Part shown: positions 8,469 through 19,227 of the stretch, piece by piece
Layout of the letters: each line of letters starts with the position of its first letter
How positions within the stretch are numbered: the first letter of the stretch is position 1
Assembly: GCA_033032175.1 (NCBI GenBank)
Contig: JAVKPJ010000051.1
Span: forward strand, 30,813-94,812
Length of the DNA stretch: 64,000 nt
Origin: Saturnia japonica
Taxonomy: Eukaryota > Arthropoda > Insecta > Lepidoptera > Saturniidae
Direction: 5' to 3'
Program-made: the position numbers and the translations under genes
Notes under the pieces: model-generated
Databases searched by the model: none
Told to the model about the DNA's origin: nothing
What the model saw: the letters and a program-made list of their open reading frames with translations, nothing else

Positions 8469-11400
8469 TGGCACTCCATTTTCTTCAAGGTAATCTCAAC
8501 CACTGCGCCAGAGCTCAGGACCTCATGTTACAGAGTATGGCGCAGGGGTTGATCCACGTCGCCGTGATGGGCTGAGAGCCGTACTATGTCCCACCCGCCC
8601 GATAATGGTGTGAGCGATCTGGACGGCTCGGTGGCTTTAGTGTCCCAGGCCGCTGCTGGTGCCCTGCCCTTCTCTAACATCTCGAGGGGTCAGGGTTACG
8701 CAGTAGCGCATTTCAGTGACATGGTGGTAGTGGGGGTGTATGCACCCCCAAGTAGAAGTCTCGCCGACTTCGAGGGTCTCCTCGGGGAGTTAGGCAGCGT
8801 TGTCGGTCGCAGTAATCCTCGCCCCGTCCTGGTTCTCGGGGGACTTCAACGCAAAGTCAACGGCTTGGGGTTTCCCTGTCCACGGACGCCAGGGGCGGGG
8901 CTCTGGGAGGAGTGGGCCATCGAAACGGGCCTGCTTCTTCTCAATCGGGGGTCTGTCAACACGTGCGTGTGCGACAGCAGGGCGGTTCAATAGTAGACCT
9001 CACCTTCGCTAGCCTGCATTAGCGCGCCGTGTTGTTCGGGGCTGGAAAAGTCTTGAGGGGGTGGAGACGTTGTCGGACCACCGATATATACAGTTCGACA
9101 TCTCCACCCAAACTTCGGACGGACCAGTCGGAGGACCCCCGCAGGCAGGGTCCGCGTTGGGCATTGAAGCGCCTCGATCGTGAGGCACTTCTGGAGGCAT
9201 CCGTCTTGCAGGCCTGGGTGACTGACGAGCCATCCGACCAGGCTGCAGACGTCGACGAAGAGGCGGGGCAGCTGCGAGTGGAAATGACACGGGTCTGCGA
9301 CGCGGCAATGCCCGAATTAAGGGGCGATACCTGCCAGGCGTCAAGTGTACTGGTGGACTGATGAAATCGCGCAATTGCGCGTAGCGTGTGTGGCTGTCCG
9401 ACGCCGGTACACTAGGGAGCGACGCAGGCGAGGCCGCGTGCAGTCGCGTCTTTTACGGAGGAGGAGCTCTACGAGGAGTACAGAGCGGCCAAACTGGCCC
9501 TCCGTAAGGCTATCGAGCAATCGAAGGCTCTAGCCAGAGAGGAGCTGCTGGAGACGCTCAATCGGGACCCGTGGGGGCGCCCGTACCGTATGGTACGTGG
9601 CAAGTTACGTCAGTGGGCCCCCCCGGGAACCCAGAGTCTTGAGCCACAGCTCCTCCAAGAGGTGGTGGCCGCTCTGTTCCCCTCAAGGGCGGAGCACACG
9701 CCACCGCAGATGGCTCCGCCTATGGTGCGCCCAACTCGGACCACTCTGGCGATGACAACGAGGTCCCCGAGGTGACCGGGGAAGAGTTGAGGGTGGCGGT
9801 GGTGAAACGCATGCAAGCGAAAAACACCGCCCCAGGACTGACGGCATACTGGTCGTGCATGGGTCCTGGCTCAAGAGGCCCTCGAGCCCGGCTTTTGGGA
9901 ATCTTCACGGCGTGTTTTCAGCAGGGCCGGTTTCCACGTTATGGAAAACCGGCAAGCTGGTCCTGCTCAGAAAAGCGGGGCGCCCTGCGGACTCTCCATC
10001 CGCATACCGGCCCATAGTTGCTGTTGGACGAGGTGGCGAAGCTCTGCGAGCGGATAATCGCAGTCCGCCTCGTCCAGCACTTAAAACATTAGGGCCGGAT
10101 CTGGCGGATAACCAGTTTGGCTTCGCCAGGGGCGCTCCACAATCGACGCCATAATGCGTGTGAAGATCCAGGCGGAGGAAGCAATTGCTCGGGGCGGGTG
10201 GTTCTGGCGGTGTCCCTTGACATCGCCAACGCTTTTAACACCTTACCCTGGGCCACAATTAGAGAGGCACTCCGGTTTCATGGAGTGCCGTCCTACCTCC
10301 GCCGCCATAGTCGGGGGCGTACTCAGTGAGAGGTACGTAACCTTCCCGGGCCAAGAAGGGATGAGTCGGCGAGACGTCGTATCCGGTGTTCCCCAGGGGT
10401 CAGTGTTAGGGCCCCTACTCTGGAACATCGGATACGACCTGGTGTTGCGCGGTGCGCTCCTCCGAGGCGCTAGGTCGTGTGCTACGCTGATGACACGCTG
10501 GTGTTAGCCCGGGGGAAGACGCACCGCGACGCAATGATGTTAGCGACAGCGTGTGTCGCTCAAGTCGTTGGAAGGATCCGGCGACTGGGGCTGGAGGTGG
10601 CGCTGCGTAAATCGAGGCTCTGTTCTTCCATGGGCCTCGGAATGCGCCGCCTCAAGGATCCCAGATTGTCGTGGGAGGCGTGTCTTCGGTGTCGAGTCGT
10701 CCTCATGAAGTATCTCGGCCTCATCCTCGACAGCCGATGGACCTTCGAAGAGCACTTCCGGCAACTGGCTCCCGTCTCATGAGCGCAGCGGGTGGTGCGT
10801 TAGCCCGATGCTGCCGAACATGGGGGGGCCTAATTCCTCTTGCCGGAAGCTGTACCTAGGAATCGTGCGGTCTATTGGCCTTGTACGGGGCACCCGTATG
10901 GGCCGTACGGCCTGACGGCCACGAACATTGCCCAATTGCGAAGACCGCAGCGGGCGATGTCTATAAGGGCCACCGTGGGTACCGCACGATCTCTTTCGAG
11001 GCGGCCTCCCTTCTAGCCGGATCCCCACCCTGGGACCTGGAGGCGAGAGCCCACGCGTCTCTATATCTTCGACGCGTGGAGGCGTTGGAGCAAGGTTACG
11101 ACTCGCGCCTCGGGAAATTGAGGCGCTGAGGTCACAGTTCCACCAGGTCCTAGTGGTGGACGAGTGGCGCCGACGACTTGAGCGACGAGCTCGGGCGTGG
11201 CAACGGTGGATGCCGTTCGGCCGTATTGGCCGAATGGCTAACCAGGGCGGCACGGCACCCTGACATTCCGGCTAACGCAGGGTGCTCTCGGGACACGGCT
11301 GTTTCGGGAGCTACCTGTGTCGTATAGGCCGGGAACCGACAGCAGGGTGCCACCATTGTGGCTGTGCGAGGGACACCGCACAGCACACCCTCGAAGAATG

Positions 11401-11646
11401 TCCCGCCTGGGAAACGCCACGCCGCGGCTCGTCGCGGTGATTGGCCTGGATCTCTCGCTCTCGACTGTTGTGAAGTCCATGGTCGAGGAGCGAGACCGGA
11501 TGGAACTCCGTCGCCTCATTGCGGGAGGACGTTCTGCTCACTAAGGAGGCGGCGGAGGGGAGAGGGAGCAGGATCACAGCTCCCCTCCCGCGGTCGACGA
11601 ACCGTACGGCGGCGACGGGGTCAGGGATGACCTAACACCGCCGTAA
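8468..11646 (+). pseudogene. A2 ORF2, frameshifted
   Basis: Homologous to A1 ORF2 over its full length. An in-frame break appears early (the AEPY region reads GGGCTGAGAGCC near 8570), and the endonuclease GDFNAK loop has one extra G near 8840. Recognisable later pieces are AKNTAPG near 9825, SLDIANAFNTLPW near 10215, GVPQGSVLGPLLWN near 10385, YADD near 10480 and the C-terminal zinc region near 11350. Indels occur roughly every 100 bp together with substitutions. No functional protein can be made from this copy as written. Confidence 0.82.
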
Positions 11647-11888
11647 ATAAGGCCTGCGGGCGTTGGACGCGGCACGTCCTTCGCCCTTGCAGCTAATGTA
11701 CAGGCCCGAGGCGAGGCGCATCGGTGTTCGTTGCGCCCCTCGACGGTTCGTCAGAGGGTGTCCAATCATCTGACCCTCAGACCGAAGGAAGAGGCCCCTC
11801 ATGAGGGGCTGACACCTGCCGGGTTGAGTAGAAGTTATTGCTTCAGCATTTCCTGCTCCCCGGCCACATTGGTGTGTGGAGAACACCG

Positions 11889-11973
11889 TGGGGTTTTAGT
11901 CAGTGAAAGAGTCTGACATACCCCTCTCGAGCTGCCCGGCTCGGGAGGGCGGATCCATGCAGGATTTCCACGT
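11889..11973 (+). promoter_or_regulatory. A2 conserved 3' tail hairpins
   Basis: GTCAG/CTGAC is kept with a nine-base loop (TGAAAGAGT) instead of seven. The second hairpin is intact apart from an extra G after it, and the ATCC/GGAT hairpin is intact. The tail is better preserved than the ORFs. Confidence 0.7.
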
Positions 11974-11999
11974 AAAAAAAAAAAAAAAAAAAAAAAAAA

Positions 12000-12010
12000 G
12001 GTTCCCCCCC
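12000..12010 (+). repeat. Probable target-site duplication, right copy (A2)
   Basis: GGTT plus seven C, placed directly after the A2 poly(A) and running into E1. The left copy at 5575 has six C. The one-base difference sits in a homopolymer. Confidence 0.6.
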
Positions 12011-12403
12011 GGAGGTGTTCCCGCCTTGTCGTGGGGGGGGGCTTAGTAACCGTGGCTTGGTCCCCCACCACGGTGAAGCCAAGAGGAACCCACAGGCGAG
12101 GCTGCTAGTCAGGGCTTTGGGCATAAGAGCCCAGACGAAGCAGCCAACAGTAGGTTGCGGTGGTGTATGGGCGCCACCGCCGCTGAGGCGAGCCGCGGTG
12201 TCGTATGGGAGGCACCGCGGCTGAAGGAGACAGCCGCGGCGGGAGGAGGTGTGTGTGTCGGTGTTCGTTGTGCCGCTCACCCTACCTTCCGCGGCCTCGA
12301 CGGGGTCGCCACCGTCGCTAAAAGATGGCGGACGCGGTGGGGTCGCAGGGGAAGAGCGGTGTCGGTGGTTCGTTGTGCCGCTCTCCCTGTCCTCTGCGAC
12401 CGT

Positions 12404-12650
12404 GAGGAAGAAAAAACCTGCTAAAAAATTGAGAGGAAGACAACCTCTTTAAAAAATCACAAGGGCGGGGTTCTGGTCCTGCGGGGCCGGAGCCTGGAGG
12501 AAGAAAACCTCGTTAAAAAATCACCGAGGAAGACAACCTCGTTTAAAAATCACCAGGCGTCGGGTTCTGGTGGACGTTGGGCCTGAACCCGGAGGAAGAA
12601 AACCTCCTTAAAAAATCACCGAGGAATAAAACCTCGTGAAAGAATTGAAC
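12404..12650 (+). repeat. Six-copy GAGG...CCTC mini-hairpin array in E1
   Basis: Units start at 12404, 12433, 12497, 12526, 12592 and 12621. Each reads GAGG, an A-rich loop (AAGAAAA or AAGACAA), CCTC, then an A-rich spacer usually ending ATCACC. A single copy occurs in the C-type 5' UTR at 39924 and 57880, suggesting shared ancestry with, or capture from, a C-like leader. Confidence 0.8.
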
Positions 12651-12789
12651 GGAGGCTGGGGCTGCGGTCGGTGATAGGCGTCCCAGTGGGGAGAGCCTCT
12701 CTTCGGGGGGGCAGCGCTTGTCGGTGGGCACAGAGGTAATGCGCAAGCGATTCCTGTGCCCCCGACGCCCAGCGCTCTCGGAGGCGATG

Positions 12790-12879
12790 TTTGGGTTTTT
12801 TAGTGGGTACAGTCCCACATAACCCGTCTGCTGTCCTCCGCGGGCGGGCGGGTACCCATGATGGGTTTTCCCAAACTGT
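12790..12879 (+). promoter_or_regulatory. E1 3' tail, compensatory version of the SART hairpins
   Basis: Hairpin 1 is GTGGG/CCCAC (12803-12807 with 12814-12818), hairpin 2 ACCCGTCTGC/GCGGGCGGGT (12822-12831 with 12844-12853) and hairpin 3 ACCC/GGGT around ATGAT (12854-12857 with 12863-12866). Sequences differ from the A-D tails, but order, spacing and pairing are kept. Confidence 0.8.
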
Positions 12880-13465
12880 AAAAAAAAAAAAAAAAAAAGG
12901 TTAGGTTAGTATCTCTGATCTGCAGGGGGTGGACCCACAGGCGCAATACAGCTCTTTCCTTTCGGAGAGAGCCTTAGCCTTCCCACTCAAGACCGTAGTG
13001 CGTGGTGAAGAACCACATCCTTCTCGAGGTGACCCTGTCTCGTGAACACTACGGATCTAGGCTGGAGAGCCGATAAACTCTCCTGGGTGTGTGCGTGTGA
13101 GCAGCGCACTCAGTACCGGGTTGGGGCCGATGAGGGCTCAAGTTGAGTCCCAAGGGCCCAATTCCGGAGAGCGGTTGGCGGGACTGGTTGTCTTCATATC
13201 GGTCCTGGCAGGCGCACTGCGAACTGGGGAGGAGATAAGGAAGATGAAGTGTACACGTTCAATAGAATTACCCAGGAGGGTACCAGCTCCTCAGGAGCTG
13301 GAGAATCCCTCCCGGGCCTTGCCCGGGCAGCCCCTCGTTCTCTGGGGGGGGCAGATTTGTACACGAGTTAAATATTGATACGATGACTTTGGCACCCAAG
13401 TGGATTTCCGATGCAAACACGACGACCCAGGCAAAATTACGGATTACTGAGCTCAATAGAAAACT

Positions 13466-15670
13466 ATGGCAGGTGCAAGAAAAACAATAGAAATACCCAG
13501 GAGGTTACCAGCATTTCAGATCCTGGAGAATCCCTCCCCGGGCCTGGCCCGGGCTGCCCCTCGTTTTCTGGGGGGGGCAACTTCTTGCCTAAGGTGGTTC
13601 TTACAAGGATGCCGTCTCTAGATAGACTATCAGAGACTAGTGGAAGCAGTCACGCTACCATGATCTCGGTGGGGTCTTTTGGGGGAGAGAATCTCCTGCT
13701 TTCGGGAAATTTTACCAGAGAAACAGGATGGAGAATGCAGTGCAGAGTCGGACGTGCCTCTGGGGACGAAGTTGGCTCTGATACTGAGGCGCTGTGAAAC
13801 CGCCTCCTAAGAAAGGGAGAGGCCGTCCCGCGACAACGGGTGAGTATAGGAACTTAGCCAAAGCTAAGGAAGAACTCCTCCGCCTGGACAGAGAAGAGCT
13901 CGACTCCAATCGGAGAAAGATGTTGTTGAAATAGCCTCTCTACCGAGGCTTAGGAGGACTGCACAGAATGCCAAGGTTCCAGCAACGGAAGAGCAGCTGG
14001 CTCTGGATCTAAAAAGGGAATACTTGACGACGTCGATGCGATCCTGGGTGTGTCCTAAAATCGAGGAATCTAAAAGGAACCTCTCAGCGTGCCCTTAAAG
14101 ACGCTGCTGCTTCTATTGCGGATAGGGCCGTGTCACTAGCTGAGAGGAATACCTCTGATGAAATGAGGAAGCTACAGGAAGCTACGAAAAACTTAAACAG
14201 AGTGAGGCAAAGCAGGGAGGAGATTGCTGAGCTTCGCAAACAGTTAGCCGAGCTAAAAGCAGGCCTCCAGACAAAACCGCCTATTAGAACCCAGATTGGT
14301 ACAGTTGTCCATCTACTTCTAACAAAGTAAGGGAAGAATGGGAGAAGTTCAGGAGAATGCAACCCCTCCGCCTCGCAAGAGAGTGATGAGGGAGGAGTTT
14401 CCTCCTCTGCCGAAACAACGGGAAGCGACACTGACAAGACAGCCTCAGACGGTTGTCACCAGCCAAATGCTGGACGGGCGATAATACTCAGGCTACGCAG
14501 GAGATGGGAAATCAGATGAGAGCCTGTATGAATGCTCTCGAGGGGAGGCTATTGAGGCCTCCTCTGGCCGGTGATCAGAGAGGAGTACAATTGCCGGAGG
14601 TGCGGCCTCCTAAGTTACCCACTTCTGGTACTCGACTGTAAGAGGGGAACAAGAAGAAGAAATCTTTGGCAGCACAGGAGGCGGAGGCATCAATTATGCA
14701 TCCGTCAACTTCGCGGCCGATTCCGGTAGTTCAAGAAGGATGGTCGACGGTAGTGAGGCGCGGAGGTAATGGACGCGCCACTCAGAGGAAGGCACCGCCG
14801 GCGAGAATAACTCCAGCCAAACTCTCCATACCGCGGTCATCAGTAGTCATTCTGACACTCCAGCAAGAGGCGATAGACAATGGCATCGTTATATGAGTTG
14901 GGGTGTCGGTTGCTAAAAATAAGGTAGCTGTGGGCCGACCTTGACATCCCTTTCATTAATATCAAGGAGACGGCTTCGGTGCGCGCAAACTGGAAGTGCC
15001 AGGTAGTACGAGCTCGGAGAAGGCGGACCGTCTGGCCGCAAGGTTAACGGCGATCTTTGCCGAAAACATTTGGCAAGGGATGGTCGTAGTATCTAGACCT
15101 ACAAAATGTGCGGAGTTGCGCATAACGGGATTGGACGATTCGGTCACGAAAGAGGAGGTGGCAACCACGGTGGCCACAAAAGGGGGCTGCGCTGTTGAAC
15201 AAGTCAAGACAGGAGACGTGCGGCGAGCTCCCCATGGTACTGGCACTATATGGGTGCGGGCAACGGCCCGGTGGCAGCTGCGAAGAAGGTGGCGCAAGAG
15301 CGTCGACTCTTACTCGGGTGGGTAGCTGTGCAGGTGAAACTGCTGCAGCCTAAGGCTTCAAGGTGTTTCCGCTGTCTAGAAGCTGGGCACATAAAACAGC
15401 GATGCGTGGCATCAGTGGACCGCAGCGAACTCTGCTTCCGCTGCGGCAAAACTGGCCACAAGGCTGCTGAATGTTCTGCAGATCCACACTGCCCAGTGTG
15501 TGCGGATGCAAAAAGGTTGGCGAACCACAGGCTAGGTAGCAATGCCTGTATCTCCTCGACAAGGAAGGGGGTAAAGGGTCAAAAAAGGGCCCACCCCTAG
15601 CAATGTTGCAGCTACTGCTGAACCCAGAGACTCTGTGAGGCCTGAGGAAGAGCTGGATATAGACGGCTAG
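13466..15670 (+). pseudogene. B1 ORF1, frameshifted
   Basis: The start is uncertain; I use the ATG of the second leader module. Fragments include GCPSFSGGG, an AT-hook-like GRGRPATTGEY near 13820, a coiled coil near 14130-14260, a gag core with the ITGLDDSVT motif near 15125, and three zinc knuckles near 15360-15560 (CFRCLEAGHIKQRC, CFRCGKTGHKAAEC, then a C...C...H...C). The TAG stop at 15668 is followed by eight bases and the ORF2 ATG. This frame is interrupted many times upstream of the zinc knuckles, which are intact. Confidence 0.78.
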
Positions 15671-15678
15671 GAATTAAT

Positions 15679-18600
15679 ATGGCTCATAGGTTCCTCAGGC
15701 TAACATCAATCACTCGGCTGTGGCTCAGGATATTTGGGTTCAAACTATGGCGAGTGGTCGATCCAGGTGGCGGTGGTGGCTGAGCCCTACTATGTCCTCC
15801 AGGGATAACTGGGTTGGGGATGTGACGGGCACAGTAGCCATTGTCTCTGTGCGTCAGTCGGAACTCCTATTCTGACTATAAAAAGGAAGGGCTCCGGCTA
15901 CGTTGCGGCTCAATGGGGGCAGATAGTAGTCATTGGAGTATATTTTTCACCCAAACAGGACCCTTGCTGAGTTCGAAACATTCTCAGCGATCTTGGAGCT
16001 TTTATCGGACAGACTTTACCCTGTCCTGTCTTGTTGGCAGGGGATTTTAACGCCAAAGTCATCGGTGTGGGGATCACCTGTCACCGATGGGCGGGGCAGG
16101 GATTACATGAATGGACAATAGTCACCGGCTCTCTGTCATCAACAGAGGCTCGGCGAATACCTGTGTGCGACAGCAGGGAGGGTCCATTGTTGACCTTACA
16201 TTTGCCTCCCCTGCTGTAGCAAGACGTATAAGGGACTGGAAAGTCGTGGAGGAGACTGAAACCTATCAGACCATCTCTACATCAGGTTTGATGTCTGCTT
16301 CTTACCAACGACCCCAGTCCCAAACCCGGATTTGACATCGACCCCCAAGTGGGTCCTAAAAACTTGAAAAGAGACACCGTGGTTGAGGCTTCGATAGTTG
16401 CATCCTGGCCACCACTACCGGACGGACCTGTGGACGTCGCTAGGAGGTGGACTGGTTCCGGGGAAACCATGACGCGCCATCTGTGACGCCGCCATGCCAG
16501 GGGCTGGGCTCGGCCTCCTAGGCGACAGGTGTATTGGTGGTCTCAGGAAATTTCACGATTGCGGGTTTCGTGCGTAACCGCGAGACGCCAATATGCCAGA
16601 CACCGTAGACTTCGACAGGTCGGGATGCGACTGTTGAGGCACAACTATACACAGGCTATAAGGATGCTAAGAAGGCTCTCCAGATTGCTATTAAAAGAGC
16701 TAAAGCTAGGGCGAGGGAAGAGCTTATGGAGACTCTGGACGGTGATCCGTGGGGGACGCCCTACCGTATGGTGTTGGGTTTTCTGCGCCCCTGGGTTCCC
16801 CGATCACTCAGAGTCTCGAAACCCTGCTACTGCAGAATATAATGTCCCTCGTTGTTCCGCAAAGGACGGAGTACTCGCCACCTTTTAGGGCCTTGGACCA
16901 GTTTTTCGGGATCAAACGCTGCCGAAGGTGTGCCTCCAGTGACTGAGGCAGAACTAGACGTGCCGTGAGACGGCTCCGAGCGAAAAACACTGCTCGGGGC
17001 CTGACGGAGTTCCAGGCCGCGTCTGGGTTCTTGCAATTGACGAATTGGAAGAGAGACTCAGACGGCTGTTTAACGGCTGTCTAGAGACAGGACAGTTTCC
17101 TCCCCAATGGAAAATAGGCGGCTTGTTCTGTTACGGAAGCAGGGACGCGCTGCAGACTCTCCGTCAGCTTACCGTCCAATAGTCTTGCTGGACGAGGTTG
17201 GAAAGTTGTTTGAGCGAATCATTGTGCGCCGGCTGGCTCAACATTGGTCGGGATAGGGCCTGACCTATCAGCGGTGCAGTTTGGTTTCAGAGAGGGCCGT
17301 TCGACGATCGACGCGATTGTACGCGTCAAGACCCTCTCGGATGAAGCAGTTTCCCAGGGTGGAGTGCTGTTGGCTGTGTCATTGGACATAGCCAATGCTT
17401 TCAACAGCCTCCCCTGGGAATGTATCATGTAGGGCTGACTGAGTACCATGGGGTACCTTTATATCTGCGTCGTATAATCGGGTCCTACTTAGAAGGTAGA
17501 CATGTAACTTACGTCGGACTGGATGATGGACGAACCCATCATAGAGGGATTTCGCGCGGTGTTTCCACAGGGTCAGTACTTGGCCCACTCCTGTGGAACA
17601 TCGGGTATGATTGGGTACTGCGTGGCGTACTACGCCTGGTGCTGCTGTTACATGTTACGCCGATGATACTCTTGTGACTGCGCGCGGTAAAACTGTCCGG
17701 GACGCCATACGATTAGGCACGGTGAGTGTGGCACAGGTGGTTCGAAGGAATCCGGCTACTTGGGCTTGAGGTGGCTCTCAACAAAACGGAAGCTATATGT
17801 TTTCACGGGCCTCGAAGAGCACCTCCTTTGGACACACACATAATGGTCGGTGGAGTCCGCATTGATGTGGGCTCCAAATGAAGTATTTAGGACTTACATT
17901 AGATAGTCGTTGGAAGTTTGAGGGAGCATTTCCGTCTCTGCTGGGCCCTAGGGTTATGCGCTGTGCTTCTGCGCTCTCAGGCCTTTTGCCCAATCTTGGT
18001 GAACTGGTGCCGGATGCCGTTCCCTATATATGGTAGTAGTGCAATCGATGGCTCTGTATGGGCCCCAGTTTGGCATGGATCCTTGACGTCGGGTAGTGTC
18101 GCCATTTTGCGGAAATTGCAGCGGTTGATGGCACTCAGAGTTATTCGTGGTTATCGCACGGTGTCTTATGAGGCTGCGTGCCTGCTGGCGTGCACGCCGC
18201 CTTGGCAGCTCATTGCTCACTCACATGCTGAGCTCTATAACTGGTGCACCGAGAGGGCTGCTTGGGGCGAGAACATAGCTCCAAGAGAAAAGGAAATGCG
18301 TAGAATCCATCTAAGGGAGGTGATGCTGCGATCATGGCAGGAGGATTTGGCCTTACCTAGTGCTGGCCACGTTACAATTGATGCAGTCCGCCCAGTGTTC
18401 TGGGCATGGGTGAACAGGCGCACGGATCGCTTACTTTCCGGCTAGTACAGATTCTGACTGGCCACGGCTGTTTTGGCAAATACTTACATCAGATTGTCAG
18501 AAGGAGTCAACACCCAGATGTCACCACTGTGATAGCGAACTAGACACAGCCCAGCACAGTTCCAGCTATGCCCAGCGTGGGCTGAAGAGCGTACTGCGCT

Positions 18601-18827
18601 AGCGTTTGTTGTGAATAATGATCTCTCTCTACCGGCTGTGGTTCAATCCATGGTTGGTGAAGAGAGATCATGGAATGCAGTCGTCTCATTTTTGTGAGAC
18701 CGTTCTATCACGCAAGGAAGAAGCGGAAAGAGAAAGGGAGAGAGCGGTCGATGAACCTATGGACCGTCGTAGGAGATCCGGTCGCAGAAGAAGGGGTGGA
18801 GGCAGATTTCACCAGATGCCTCCATAA
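15679..18827 (+). pseudogene. B1 ORF2, frameshifted
   Basis: Colinear with the intact B2 ORF2. Breaks start within the first 30 codons (one C lost in CTCCAGG, one in GGCCGAG). The endonuclease SDH, GPDG, SLDIANAFNSLPW (near 17380), YADD (near 17655) and C-terminal regions are recognisable in alternating frames. The RT region has an in-frame TAG near 17430 where B2 reads MEGLKYHG. No long frame survives except 17918-18445 near the end. The product would be non-functional. Confidence 0.8.
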
Positions 18828-19148
18828 TAAACCTCCAGGCGATGGATGCGGGGGCGTCCATTGCCGTGTAACGGAGGTCCCGTGAAGGAGAAGCACGGGT
18901 TGCCGCTTGCTTCTAGAAGAAGCTTGGGAGAGGAGACGTCTCTCCCCGAGACGGGGGGTCCCCGTTATATACCATTACGGGTGACCCAAGCGCGTGAGCA
19001 GGGTAGCGGTCGTTTGCTTACCGCCTTTCCCGCGACCCTGTACACATACGCGCTGATGCGGCCATGGGGTTTTAGCCGGTAAGAGTCCGGCATAAACCCT
19101 CTCGCTGTCCCCCGACAGCGGGAGGTGTATCCAATGTAGGATTTCCCA

Positions 19149-19151
<3 letters not shown>
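18828..19151 (+). promoter_or_regulatory. B1 3' UTR
   Basis: B-type UTR with a GGCGATGGA/TCCATTGCC hairpin near the start, a GGAGAG/CTCTCC hairpin, and the tail at 19065-19151. The tail keeps GCCGG/CCGGC and a perfect 12-bp second stem CCTCTCGCTGTC/GACAGCGGGAGG. Confidence 0.7.
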
Positions 19152-19215
<64 letters not shown>

Positions 19216-19227
19216 TTGGGGTAGGAT

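Larger units (their letters stand above)
5585..11999 (+). mobile_element. SART-like element A2, full length but decayed
   Basis: The unit has the 5' UTR, both ORFs in order, the A-type 3' UTR (11647-11973) and poly(A) (11974-11999). It is colinear with A1 but carries many one- or two-base indels, so neither ORF is open for long. The expected family start is GGGGTCGAGC, as in A3; here it reads GGAGTCGAGC. The 3' tail is intact, although hairpin 1 has a longer loop. Confidence 0.9.
12004..12898 (+). mobile_element. E1, non-autonomous element of about 0.88 kb with a SART-type tail
   Basis: Bounded on the left by GGTT after the A2 poly(A) and on the right by its own poly(A) (12880-12898) and TTAGG. 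No ORF resembles ORF1 or ORF2; frames of 60-90 codons are low-complexity and unconserved. Contents in order: a GC-rich head with a possible pseudoknot near 12049-12090 (ACCGTGG/CCACGGT, with CTTGG facing CCAAG), a roughly 35-bp imperfect internal repeat (GTTCGTTGTGCCGCTC, near 12261 and 12369), six tandem GAGGAAG hairpin units (12404-12650), and a tail matching the autonomous elements in structure. Probably mobilised in trans by SART ORF2. Confidence 0.75.
12909..19213 (+). mobile_element. SART-like element B1, near full length, decayed
   Basis: The first bases of the shared 5' UTR are missing: it begins at GTATCTCTGATCTGC after GGTTAGGTTA. Then come the leader module twice, ORF1, ORF2, a B-type 3' UTR (18828-19151) and a 62-base poly(A). 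B2 at 45826 is its better-preserved relative. Against B2 it shows frequent one-base deletions plus substitutions. Confidence 0.88.

Noticed and set aside
8808..8935. A-to-G excess in A2 relative to A1, as if from RNA editing
   Set aside because: Several A/G differences cluster here, but other regions show no clear bias and the direction of change cannot be set with two copies.
12004..12130. HDV-like ribozyme at the E1 5' end
   Set aside because: A pseudoknot near 12049-12090 is possible, but I could not place P1, P2 and a catalytic core in the right order, and the true first base of E1 is uncertain.
12155..12452. Short plus-strand frames in E1 (67-89 codons)
   Set aside because: They overlap each other, match no element protein and sit in low-complexity GC-rich DNA. 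E1 looks non-coding.
12404..12650. CRISPR-like spacing in the E1 hairpin array
   Set aside because: Units are adjacent or irregularly spaced, and the spacers are not unique sequences of constant length. The context is eukaryotic telomere.
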